Assembly: GCF_900104175.1 (NCBI RefSeq)
Contig: NZ_FNIX01000002.1
Span: forward strand, 682,001-746,000
Direction of reading: 5' to 3'
Source of the DNA: Lentzea jiangxiensis
GTDB taxonomy: Bacteria; Actinomycetota; Actinomycetes; Mycobacteriales; Pseudonocardiaceae
DNA: 64,000 nucleotides
In this document: positions 51,884 through 59,737 of the stretch, piece after piece
Numbering within the stretch: position 1 is the stretch's first letter
Layout: the number at the start of each line of letters is the position of its first letter
Program-made: the position numbers and the translations under genes
Notes under the pieces: generated by a model
What the model was told of the DNA's origin: nothing
Databases searched by the model: none
Seen by the model: only the letters and a program-made list of their open reading frames with translations

Positions 51884-53282
51884 CGAAGCCGGGTGGCTCG
51901 ACCTGCCACCGGAGCGCATGCGCGAGCTCGGACACCAGGCAGTCGACTTGGTAGTCGACCACCTCACCGGCTTGCGCGCACAACCGGTCAGAACACCCGC
52001 GACACCGGCCGACCTGCGGCACGTGCTCAGCGAGCCCGTGCCGGAGCACCCCGCCGACCCCGGCCTGCTCCTCGAGCTCCTCACCCGCGAGGTCCTGCCG
52101 CGCTCCCTGCGGCTCGGGCACCCCGGCTGCCTGGCGTTCATCCCCAGCGCCAACAACTTCCTGAGCGTGCTGGGCGACCTGCTCGCATCCGGGTTCAACA
52201 CCTCTCCCGGCGCGTGGCCGGTCGGAGCGGGACCCGCCGCCGTCGAACTGGTGACCGCGCGCTGGCTCGCCGAACTGCTCGGCCTGCCGGAGGGAACGGG
52301 TGGGGTGTTCACCCCCGGCGGCACGCTCGCCAACCTGACGGCGATCGCCGCCGCACGGGACGACCGCCTCGGCGCCGACTCGGCCGGCGGCGTCCTCTAC
52401 TGCTCGGACCAGACCCACCCCGCCGTGCTGAAGGCGTGCCACGTCCTGGGCCTGCGCCGGGAGCAGGTGCGGCTGCTGCCGGCGATGAACGCGGAGCCCG
52501 TGCGGCAGGCGGTCCACGCCGACCGGGCAGCGGGCCTGCGCCCGTTCCTGCTGCTGGCGAACGCGGGCACAACGGCGACCGGTGCGATCGACCCGCTGCC
52601 CGAACTCGCCGAGCTCAGCCGTGCCGAAGGCCTCTGGCTGCACGTGGACGGAGCACACGGCGCCGCCGCAGCGCTGACCGAACGCGGCCGGACCGCCCTG
52701 CGCGGCCTGGCCGAAGCCGACTCGGTGGCGGTCGACCCGCACAAGTGGCTGTTCCAGCCGTACGAGATCGGCTGTGTGCTGGTGCGGAACCCCGACGTGC
52801 TGCACAGGGCGTTCACGATCGACCGGTTCCGCGCCGGAACGGACTACCTCACCGTCTCCCGGCCCGCAGCCACCGAGACGAACCTGTCCGACCACGGCGT
52901 GCAGTTCACCACCGCGGCCCGCGCGCTGAAACTGTGGTTGTCGCTCAAGGGTTTCGGTGTGTCGGCCTTCCGCGCGGCGATCGACCACGGTCTGGACCAG
53001 GCCGAACACGTCGCCCACCGCGTCGCGGTCAGCCATGAGCTCGACCTGGTCACCGGCCCGAGCCTCGGCATCGTCTGCCTGCGCTACCGCGACGGCTCGG
53101 ATGAGACCCAGGCGGCGATCTGCCGCCATGTCAACGAAAGCGGCGACACGTTCGTCGCGACGACCACAGTGGACGGTCAGCTGGCGTTGCGGCTGTGCAC
53201 GATCAACCCGCGCGCCACCCGGGCCGACCTCGACCGCGTGCTCACGGCGATCGTGACCGCCGGTCGGTCCGCCGCCGTCTGA
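51876..53282 (+). CDS. PLP-dependent group II (aromatic-L-amino-acid type) decarboxylase
   Basis: 468 residues of the AADC/glutamate-decarboxylase fold. The N-terminal dimer helix (RMRELGHQAVDLVVDHLTGL), GHPGCLAFIPSANNFLSVLG, the PLP-phosphate/Schiff-base region with VDGAHGAAAAL and AVDPHKWLFQPYEIG (Lys in HKW), and the C-terminal small domain are all present. It begins at GTG 51876 inside the ATP-grasp stop. It may decarboxylate an aromatic or modified amino acid; the ATP-grasp partner may supply or use the product. Sequence alone does not fix the substrate. Confidence 0.92.
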   Translation: MPDEAGWLDLPPERMRELGHQAVDLVVDHLTGLRAQPVRTPATPADLRHVLSEPVPEHPADPGLLLELLTREVLPRSLRLGHPGCLAFIPSANNFLSVLGDLLASGFNTSPGAWPVGAGPAAVELVTARWLAELLGLPEGTGGVFTPGGTLANLTAIAAARDDRLGADSAGGVLYCSDQTHPAVLKACHVLGLRREQVRLLPAMNAEPVRQAVHADRAAGLRPFLLLANAGTTATGAIDPLPELAELSRAEGLWLHVDGAHGAAAALTERGRTALRGLAEADSVAVDPHKWLFQPYEIGCVLVRNPDVLHRAFTIDRFRAGTDYLTVSRPAATETNLSDHGVQFTTAARALKLWLSLKGFGVSAFRAAIDHGLDQAEHVAHRVAVSHELDLVTGPSLGIVCLRYRDGSDETQAAICRHVNESGDTFVATTTVDGQLALRLCTINPRATRADLDRVLTAIVTAGRSAAV

Positions 53283-53327
53283 CGTGGTGGCTCGCAGGGC
53301 CACAGAGCCGCGGGTACTGTGGGCTTC

Positions 53328-53864
53328 GTGGTTCAGGTCGTCATCCAACCCTCCTACGGCACTCCCGGTGCTCGCAGGCATTGGGCGGACACCTTGGCGC
53401 AAGCGGTGCCGTTCGAGCCGATCCGTCCGAGTCCGGCGGACCTCGCCCAGCTGAACACCGTGCACCCCGGCGGCCGGGCGCGGTTCTGGGGCGCCACGGC
53501 CAAACACGACAAACGCATGGACAGCCTCGCCCTCGGCGACGTCGTGTTGCTCACCGGCCGCAAGCACGTGCTGGCCATCGGCGAGGTCGGGCACCCGTTC
53601 CGGGATCCGGCGTTCGCACGACGTCTGTGGCGCCCCGATCCGACGAAGTGCCTGTGGAGCAACGTCTACAGCTTCCGCCACTACTGGCCGGTGCACATGC
53701 CCTACGAGGAGATCTGGGCGCTGCCGGGCTTCACCACGGGTGACAACTTCATGGGACTGCGCTTTCTCGCACCCGAGAAGGCAGCCGTCGTGCTGGCGCA
53801 CATCGCCGCGGACCGCCGGAGTGCGCCCGCGGCCGACGACGAGATCTGCCACGCCGCGGTCTGA
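53328..53864 (+). CDS. EVE/PUA-like domain protein
   Basis: 178 residues. IQPSYGTPGARRHWADTLAQ, RARFWGATAKHDKRMDSLAL, GDVVLLTGRKHVLAIGEVG, WSNVYSFRHYWPVHMPYEEI and GFTTGDNFMGLRFL form a conserved actinobacterial family that I relate to EVE/PUA-type folds found with modification-dependent restriction systems. No nuclease is joined. GTG 53328 is my choice; GTG 53319 is also possible. It follows the decarboxylase by 45 bases but reads as a separate unit. It may bind modified nucleic acid; this is inference. Confidence 0.65.
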   Translation: MVQVVIQPSYGTPGARRHWADTLAQAVPFEPIRPSPADLAQLNTVHPGGRARFWGATAKHDKRMDSLALGDVVLLTGRKHVLAIGEVGHPFRDPAFARRLWRPDPTKCLWSNVYSFRHYWPVHMPYEEIWALPGFTTGDNFMGLRFLAPEKAAVVLAHIAADRRSAPAADDEICHAAV

Positions 53865-53938
53865 TCCGGCAGAACTCGACGTAGCGGGTGTCGTCGGCAT
53901 GCTCGGAAGTCGTCTGCCCGGAACAGCTTCCTTTCAGT

Positions 53939-54115
53939 GCTGTCCGCCAGGTCGTAGCAAAGGCCGACCACAGCGGTTGTGCCGGCGGACACGCGCTCGG
54001 CGAGCAGGCGCGAACGGTCGAGCAACAGGCCGGCGGTGTGACTGACGTGCTCGGCGAGGATCTCGTCGGCCCGCAGGCGTCCGGCAGCCCGTGCCATCAG
54101 CACGCTCGGCCTCAC
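53939..54115 (-). pseudogene. C-terminal fragment of a beta-carbonic anhydrase
   Basis: The reverse strand reads RPSVLMARAAGRLRADEILA, EHVSHTAGLLLDRSRLLAER, VSAGTTAVVGLCYDLADS, nearly the same as the C-terminal third of the intact carbonic anhydrase at 61111-61749 (…SVLAARAAGRLEADEILAEH…). All the zinc ligands are missing because the N-terminal two thirds are absent. A duplicated or transferred and decayed copy. Confidence 0.8.
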
Positions 54116-54896
54116 CGGCGCGCACCAGAAGTCGGTGAGGACCCAGAACGCCTACGCCACCGACCTCGGCGTGCCGCGCGGCCGCCAGCGGTGGCGGCCT
54201 GCCCCGAAGGACAACCGCGGCCGCCGTTCGACCGATGACCTGCATCCAGACCGTTCACCGGTGAGCAGATGTCGCTCGAACCTGGACTGTTCAGAAAGTC
54301 GTAGCCGCCGATCGGGACGTGGTTCCACCAGCCCAAGATCCACATGCGTTGTCGTGAACGCGACCAGTGGGGCAACCACGTACGAGCAAACCCTCGCCGC
54401 GGGCCTGGCGCTGCAGGTCCTCGAGCATGCCGCCGAGCCGGATGGCGTAGGAGCGCACGGGCCGGACGCCGTGGATCACGGCCGGCGACCATGACGTCGA
54501 GGCGATTTCCCGCGACTACCTCGACGCGGTGAACTCCCGCCTGAGCGACACCGGGCTGAGTGTTGACCAGAACGGCGACGTGCTCGCGGACGGGTTCGTC
54601 GGCGACGATCCGCGCGAGCTCCTCGACGACACGCTGTTCAGAGCGGACCTGCAGGCGATCAGAGCGGTATCGACGTTGAGCACGGCACCGGCTTCGACGG
54701 CCAACGCGGCGCGGCGCACATGGGCTGTGCTCGGTACCGGCGAGCACGAACGCGTGTCGTGCCTTGAGCTCGCCTGGGTCTCTCGCTTGGTTCGGCGCGG
54801 AGGTAGAGGCTGCGGCGGACGGTACCTCCGACGGGCCGGTCGGGGTGGTCGGCCGGTAGCCAGCGGAGCCGCTGGTTGTGCTGCACCCGGACCGGG
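54116..54896. other. Degenerate region, no intact gene
   Basis: About 780 bases. One plus-strand stretch (54490-54700) has coding-like third-position bias and reads DVEAISRDYLDAVNSRLSDT, SVDQNGDVLADGFV, ELLDDTLFRADLQAIRAV, without a proper start or end. A reverse-strand stretch near 54390-54480 reads HGVRPVRSYAIRLGGMLEDL. Neither is recognised. It looks like several overlapping gene remnants. Confidence 0.4.
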
Positions 54897-55202
54897 TCAG
54901 GCGGCAGGAACCCAGCCGGTAACGGCACGCCGTGATGCCCGGGTGGTGATCACCACCCGGTAGACCCGCCTGCCGTCGTGGGCGGGCGAGATCTCGGTGA
55001 ACCCGAGGACCTCCTCACCGCGGCGGACCGTGATCTCACCAGCCGCGCCGGGATCGGCCGGCGTCCCGCGCAGCACGGTCAGCCCCATGCCCGGCCACGC
55101 CGCTGCCGATGCGCCGAAAGCCTCACCCAGCTCGGCCGAGCCGAGGAACACGTTCATCATGGCGCGCAGCCTGTCACGGCACACCGACAATTCCGTACTC
55201 AC
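54897..55202 (-). CDS. Hypothetical protein
   Basis: 101 residues from GTG 55202. TELSVCRDRLRAMMNVFLGS, AWPGMGLTVLRGTPADPG, EITVRRGEEVLGFTEIS, DGRRVYRVVITTRASRR: a probably alpha/beta soluble protein. Codon usage is normal for the window. I do not recognise the family. It is surrounded by decayed genes but itself looks intact. Confidence 0.55.
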   Translation of the reverse strand: MSTELSVCRDRLRAMMNVFLGSAELGEAFGASAAAWPGMGLTVLRGTPADPGAAGEITVRRGEEVLGFTEISPAHDGRRVYRVVITTRASRRAVTGWVPAA

Positions 55203-55426
55203 CGGTTCAACGCTGATGCGGCACGTGCCCGAGGACCTGCCGCTGGCTTTCGCTGGAGGCCGGTGGCCACCCGTGCACGTGGATGGTCGAGGGCGAGGAG
55301 GTTCCTGACACGGTCCGCCTGCAGCCGGAACGGCGCCCACGTGCGCTCGCACGCGGCCTTCCCGAGTTGTGGCGTGCGCTCCTGCCTGGCGATGACACGT
55401 CGGACCTGGCTGCTGATGGTCGTGGC

Positions 55427-55651
55427 TCACGCACCGGGTTGTTGCGGAAGCCGCACCTTGTGGCCGTTGTACACGCCTCCCAGACACTGGAGGTTCTGGC
55501 CGTCCTCGGAGACGGGGATCGGCAGACCGCCACCGACCAGGCATTCGACAATCGAGACGTCTGGTTCCGCGATAGCAGAGCCGGCAGCACCCACTACCGC
55601 ACCGGACGCCAGCGCCGCAGAGGCCAGCACCGTCATCATCCGTCGCCTCAT
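55427..55651 (-). CDS. Small secreted protein
   Basis: 74 residues from ATG 55651 (GGAG 5 bases upstream). Signal peptide MRRRMMTVLASAALASGAVV... with cleavage near AIA-EPD; the mature ~45 residues carry two Cys (VECLVGGG, LQCLGGVYNG), probably one disulfide, and end KVRLPQQPGA. No domain recognised. It resembles small exported actinobacterial peptides of unknown role. Confidence 0.65.
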   Translation of the reverse strand: MRRRMMTVLASAALASGAVVGAAGSAIAEPDVSIVECLVGGGLPIPVSEDGQNLQCLGGVYNGHKVRLPQQPGA

Positions 55652-55852
55652 GACCACTCCTTTGTTTTCCTCTTGGCCAGGCGTTCCTGCTCCTGTCGGC
55701 TACCCGGCTGGCTCTGAGGGATCCGTTGCTTCACTCCTACGAGCGATAAGCCTTCCGACCCTCTTGCCAGAACGCGCATCGGTATCTCAGGAGTCGTTCA
55801 GCTTGGCGGCCTCGTACCCCCTGGATCCTGGTGGTGCGATGCGCCGCGGAGA

Positions 55853-55886
55853 GGGCCTGGCATGCTGGCCTCGACATGCCAGGCCC
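55853..55886 (-). terminator. Hairpin terminator
   Basis: Perfect 12-bp stem gggcctggcatg / catgccaggccc with a 10-base loop, just beyond the reverse-strand stop at 55897. Confidence 0.75.
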
Positions 55887-55896
55887 GTCCGCGTCA

Positions 55897-57448
55897 TCAG
55901 GGCCGCAATGAGTCAACCCAGTCGAGGGTGGTCTCGCAGGAGTGGTTGTCGCGCCGGGTGGCTGTCACGGTGACAGTGGTGGCGTCTGCCGGTAGCGGCA
56001 GCGCCAGCGGCTGACTGCTGCGGTCGCCTTGCAGCGTGCCGTTGTCGAGGTGCTTCTGTCCTGTGGTGATGGTCCAGTCCAGGATGGCTTCATTGCAGGT
56101 GCCACGTTTGATTCGCTCGCCGATCACCCGTCCGGGCCGCGGTGTGCCGCTGAGGGTGAAGGTGGTCTCGACGCGGCCGCCGGCGGCGACGCTCCACCGC
56201 CAGTTCAGGTGCTGGACTGAGCACATCCCGTCCGTGCAGGCGCCGTCGGACCAGGTGTCGTGGGCGGCGGTGCCGTGCTGGTAGGTGAAGCTCGACTTGG
56301 CCGCGTTGGCCGACATGTACACCAGCGGTGGGCACGCCCGCCATGGCCAGTACCAAACTCGTCCCGGCCGCGACCGCCTTCCACGACCGGGCCGGCCGCT
56401 TACGCTCGCCCTGGTCGTGAGACGAAGACCGTCTGCCCCGCGGACCTCGGCGATGTCGTGGGACCTGACCAAGACGCCCTTGGTTTGCTGGGCTTTTCTC
56501 GTGTTGGACGGGTCGGACGGGCGTGGCGTGAGCGGGCTGCTGGTCCTGCTCGGCCGCCAGAGCGTCTTGGACACTGCTTGTGCCGTCGCGGCCGGTGTCA
56601 TTGCCGCCGAGGGCGTCGTTCGTGGTGGTGTGGGTGTCTTCTGGTTGCGCCGTCGTCTCGGCGAGGACGTCGTCTCGGCGGATCCGGTACTCATCTTCGG
56701 ATATCCGCCTCGCGGTCAGGTCCTCATCGAGCAGGCGCAGCTGCTCGACCCAGACCGGTGCCTTGGTGGGCGGGACCGGCGGGGCGGGGTCGGGGCTCGG
56801 CTGAACCGGCCCGGTATCGGTGAGGAGGTGCGCGGGCGTGTCCGCGTGCTCGGGGCTGTGGATCGAGGGCGGCGCGAGCATGTGCTGGATGCCGACGGTC
56901 GCGGGTGGCGGGGATGGCTTCAGGTCGGCATCCGGGTGTACGGGAGGGTCGCCGGCCTGCGGTGGCAAGACGTCGGGCCGAGTGGAGTGGTCGGAGACCT
57001 CGGAGCTGGTGTAGCCGGGGTCGGGCTCGTCGGGTGCCGGAGGGGCCACGGTGGTGTTGCGCGGGTCGCGCAGCTCCAACGCGGTCTCGGTGAACCGCCG
57101 GACGTCGTCGGCGGTGCCGTTCGCGCCCTCGACGAGCAGTGTGAGCAGCTGCTCGAGCTGGCGGATCTTCCTCGGCACCCGGTCGGCTTTGCGCAGGGCG
57201 TAGAGCTGGCTGCGGCCCAGGGCGTGATCGTGCCCGAAACGCTTCGGCCACGTCGTGACCAGCTTCGGGACGCTGAGCCCGCTGCGCTCCCAGAGCCGGC
57301 GGACCGCGTGCATGTAGTCAGCTTCAGTGCCGACCTCGCGTAGCAGGCTCACCGCGAGCTGGTCCTGGGGCGCGGCGCTGCTGCGCGCCTGTAACCGCGA
57401 CGTCGGCGGGCTGATGCGCACCCGTGGTGCGGGGGTGTCTTCGGTCAT
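55897..57448 (-). pseudogene. Membrane-anchored HTH-like protein with an internal frameshift
   Basis: Read from ATG 57448. The cytoplasmic part has HAVRRLWERSGLSVPKLVTT and RSQLYALRKADRVPRKIRQL, an HTH-like helical domain, then a long Pro-rich linker, a SHOCT-like WVEQLRLLDEDLTARRISED segment and a membrane helix start (SWKAVAAGTSLVLAMAG). At the GGG run 56330-56332 the frame breaks. The continuation, PLVYMSANAAKSSFTYQHGT and a ~130-residue Cys-containing outside domain (CTDGMCSVQHLNWRW … CETTLDWVDSLRP), lies in another frame and stops at 55897. One base less would restore ~515 residues. Either a pseudogene or a base-call error. Confidence 0.7.
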
Positions 57449-57453
57449 TGGGC

Positions 57454-57654
57454 TCACCGGCCGGCGCGGGTGCCGGCCAGCAGCGCCAGCGCCGCGGCGA
57501 CCGCGAGCTCGGTGTCGTGCCCGAGCGCGGCCATGAGCACGACGAACGCCAGCAGCAGCGCCAGCACCGGCACCGGACCGGTGAACCGGCCGCCGCTACG
57601 GCGGCGGGCGGGCGGGCGTGCTGGAGAAGCGGGCCGGGATGTGGAAAGGGGCAT
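57454..57654 (-). CDS. Small membrane protein
   Basis: 66 residues: an Arg/Pro/Ser N-terminus and two hydrophobic stretches (VPVLALLLAFVVLMAALG and LAVAAALALLAG). Ends 5 bases before the start of the HTH-like membrane protein, so the two are probably co-transcribed. Function unknown. Confidence 0.55.
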   Translation of the reverse strand: MPLSTSRPASPARPPARRRSGGRFTGPVPVLALLLAFVVLMAALGHDTELAVAAALALLAGTRAGR

Positions 57655-58131
57655 GGGTCACCTCGAACAACGTGGCCTAGGCGGAACACGGACAGGTATC
57701 GCGTCTCGTCACCACACGCGCTGGAGCGACCGGTTGCAGCCAGTCATCTCTCGTAGCTGGGAGGCACGACGCGACCATGCTGCCCCACCGGCACGGGGTC
57801 CGGGACCCTTCTCGGAAGCCGATTTCGTCCGAAATCAGATGTGCTTCCCTGGCGTGTGCCCGGTCCGAGGCCGTCCGGAAAAGTCCGGCTTCGCCCCGGA
57901 CCGTTCGTACGATGGCGGGCGCACCGGTCCGGCAAACGCCCAGCACAACACGATAGGGGCGCTGTTTGCGCTGATCAGAGTCGGTCCGGAAACGTCCGGG
58001 TTCGCCGCGAGCGCTCGACGCCAGCAATCCGGTTTGCTTGACTGAGACTCGTCACCCCCCTCGGGACACCTCCCGCAGCGGGTCGTGACCCCGGCATGGC
58101 GCGGCCTGGCCTAGGCGGAACCACCGGGACC

Positions 58132-58180
58132 ACGGCACGACGAGACACCGGCGCGTTGCAGCGCGCCCTCGTCGTGCCGT
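58132..58180. terminator. Large hairpin
   Basis: Perfect 13-bp outer stem acggcacgacgag / ctcgtcgtgccgt, plus an inner perfect 6-bp stem ggcgcg / cgcgcc with a 6-base loop and a 5-base bulge on one side. It is not next to an intact gene end, so it could be a terminator or a small structured RNA. Confidence 0.55.
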
Positions 58181-58352
58181 CCCACAAGACATACCCCGTT
58201 ACCTTCTTCGTGCTCCTGATCATGGAGCTGTGGTCACCAGGTCCGGCATGACTATCTCCCCAGTCGAACGCAGAAACACAACGCCGCGCTGATCTGCCTG
58301 GCCCGACGCCGCTGCGATGTCTTGTTCGCGATGCTGCGCACCAAGACGTTCT

Positions 58353-58387
58353 CCGGACACCGGACACCGGACACCGGACACCGGACA
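58353..58387. repeat. Tandem heptamer array (ccggaca x5)
   Basis: Five perfect head-to-tail copies of a 7-base unit ccggaca, ending 27 bases before the start codon at 58415. Unit length is not a multiple of three, so in any frame expansion or contraction would shift reading. Confidence 0.85.
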
Positions 58388-58414
58388 CCGCCGCAGCCGC
58401 ATAGCATCACCAGC

Positions 58415-58750
58415 GTGATCGAACTCGACCTCGCCCAGTTCAGTGCGGCCGTGCGGGCTTACGCGCCGCAGTGGGCACGCGCGGGGATCCGGTGGCAGCT
58501 GACGTTCGGCCCTGAGCGTGACAAGTCCGCCGCCTGGGTCGTCTGCGAGACCGGTGATCTAGCAGGCCAGCTAACCGTGTGGACCAGCGGTGAGGCTGAA
58601 CTCGATGCCGGGAACCTCGCGACTGGCGTCATCGACCCAGCTCACCATGAGCTGACAAGCGCACAGGACCTCGGCATCTGCCTGGACGAGCTCACGCACC
58701 GGCTCACCGAGCAGCGACTCGGCCGTCCAGGTGCAGCAGGCCGAAGATGA
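58415..58750 (+). CDS. Small TriTu-like immunity protein (tentative)
   Basis: 111 residues from GTG 58415. Acidic alpha/beta protein: AGIRWQLTFGPERDKSAAWV, then LTVWTSGEAELDAGNLATGV and HHELTSAQDLGICLDELTHRL. The SGEAELD...HHELTS pattern resembles small immunity proteins of polymorphic-toxin systems, which I link tentatively to the TriTu family. No toxin is next to it. The last ~20 residues overlap a decayed DNA-ligase fragment on the other strand, so the C-terminus may be a fusion junction. Confidence 0.5.
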   Translation: MIELDLAQFSAAVRAYAPQWARAGIRWQLTFGPERDKSAAWVVCETGDLAGQLTVWTSGEAELDAGNLATGVIDPAHHELTSAQDLGICLDELTHRLTEQRLGRPGAAGRR

Positions 58751-58800
58751 AGCACTGCACGGGCGCCTCGGCCGGTGCGAAACGGCTCGGCGCGCCGTGG
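58680..58800 (-). pseudogene. DNA-ligase fragment
   Basis: The reverse strand reads PVQCFIFGLLHLDG and, after a one-base shift, RSLLGEPVREL. Compare the intact ligase at 48950: AYFVFDLLHLDGRSLLNKP. It is a ~35-residue piece of an NHEJ-type ligase with a frameshift, lying under the 3' end of the small gene at 58415. Confidence 0.6.
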
Positions 58801-58951
58801 CGGTGCTGTAACCGCCCGAGGTTCGGGTGTCCGGCGAGGCCGACCGCGACATCGAGCACCACCTCGTGCCGTTCCAGCACCTGCGGTTCCGTGAACCGCG
58901 ACAGCGTTGTAGCGAGGTTCAGAAGGTCAGCCGTAGGCGCAGCGGCCGTCG

Positions 58952-59735
58952 TTGTCGGGTGGCCGGTTGGGTGCGGCCGCGCTGTTCGGTGTCGTTGTCC
59001 TGGGCGCGGTGTTCACCGTGATGTGGCTGTGGATCAACACCACGCCTGCGACCGGGGAGCAGAAGACGACCGCGCACCTCGAGGTGTTCAAGACCACCGC
59101 CAGCGTCGCGGTCATGCTCGGCGGGATCGGCGCCCTGTACCTCGCGGCACGTCGCCAGCGAACCCAGGGAGCCGAACACGCCCACGCCGTGCGCGTCGCG
59201 GAGATCAACCGGCTGCACGCCGAACGAGTGGCCGCTGCCACCGAGGACGATGCGGTGCGCCGCCGGGTCACCGAGCTCTGCACCAAAGCCTCTGAGCAGT
59301 TCGGCTCCGACAAGGCACCGGTACGACTGGCCGGGCTGTACGCGCTGGAACGCCTCGGCCAGGACAACCCCGACCAACGCCCTACGATCGCCAGCCCGTG
59401 GTGCGCCTGCCTGCGCATGCCCTACACCCCACCACCGACGACAGCCCTACCCGCCACGCACCCGGCTGCAGGGGTGACCCGGCCGCTGCTCCGCGATCCC
59501 TGCTGACGCCTCGGCCCCCGATCCCGCACGACCTGATGGATGACCCCAAGACCGCACACGCCGAAGCCGTGCAAGAGCGCGACGTCCGCCTCTCCGTGCA
59601 ACGCCTGCTCGCCAAGCACCTCCGCCCCCAATCAAACGACAGCGGCCAACCACACCGCGACTACTGGCCCGAGATCCCCGAAATCGACCTCACCGAAGCC
59701 ACCCTGATCGAACTCGACCTGAGCGTGCTCATGCC
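58952..59735 (+). pseudogene. Broken membrane-anchored pentapeptide-repeat protein gene
   Basis: Starts with a membrane helix (LGAAALFGVVVLGAVFTVMW), then RVTELCTKASEQFGSDKAPV, RLAGLYALERLGQDNPDQRP and CLRMPYTPP, the standard head of actinobacterial pentapeptide-repeat proteins. At the CCCC run 59427-59430 the frame shifts; the true continuation DVRLSVQRLLAKHLRPQ, EIDLTEATLIELDLS lies in another frame. It then stops matching at about 59735, exactly where reverse-strand dnaE2 sequence begins, before any pentapeptide repeats. Function lost. Confidence 0.75.
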
Positions 59736-59737
59736 CG

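Larger units (their letters stand above)
57655..58414. repeat. Intergenic region with 23-bp direct repeats
   Basis: About 760 bases with no recognised gene. Copies at 57873-57895 (gtccggaaaagtccggcttc…) and 57984-58006 (gtccggaaacgtccgggttc…) share 21 of 23 bases and each contains two tandem gtccgg units. A large hairpin and a heptamer array (listed separately) are also here. Confidence 0.55.

Noticed and set aside
54291-54479. Reverse-strand frame reading HGVRPVRSYAIRLGG
   Set aside because: Too short, no recognisable family, embedded in degenerate sequence.
58353-58387. Short CRISPR-like array
   Set aside because: Seven-base head-to-tail units without spacers are a simple tandem repeat.
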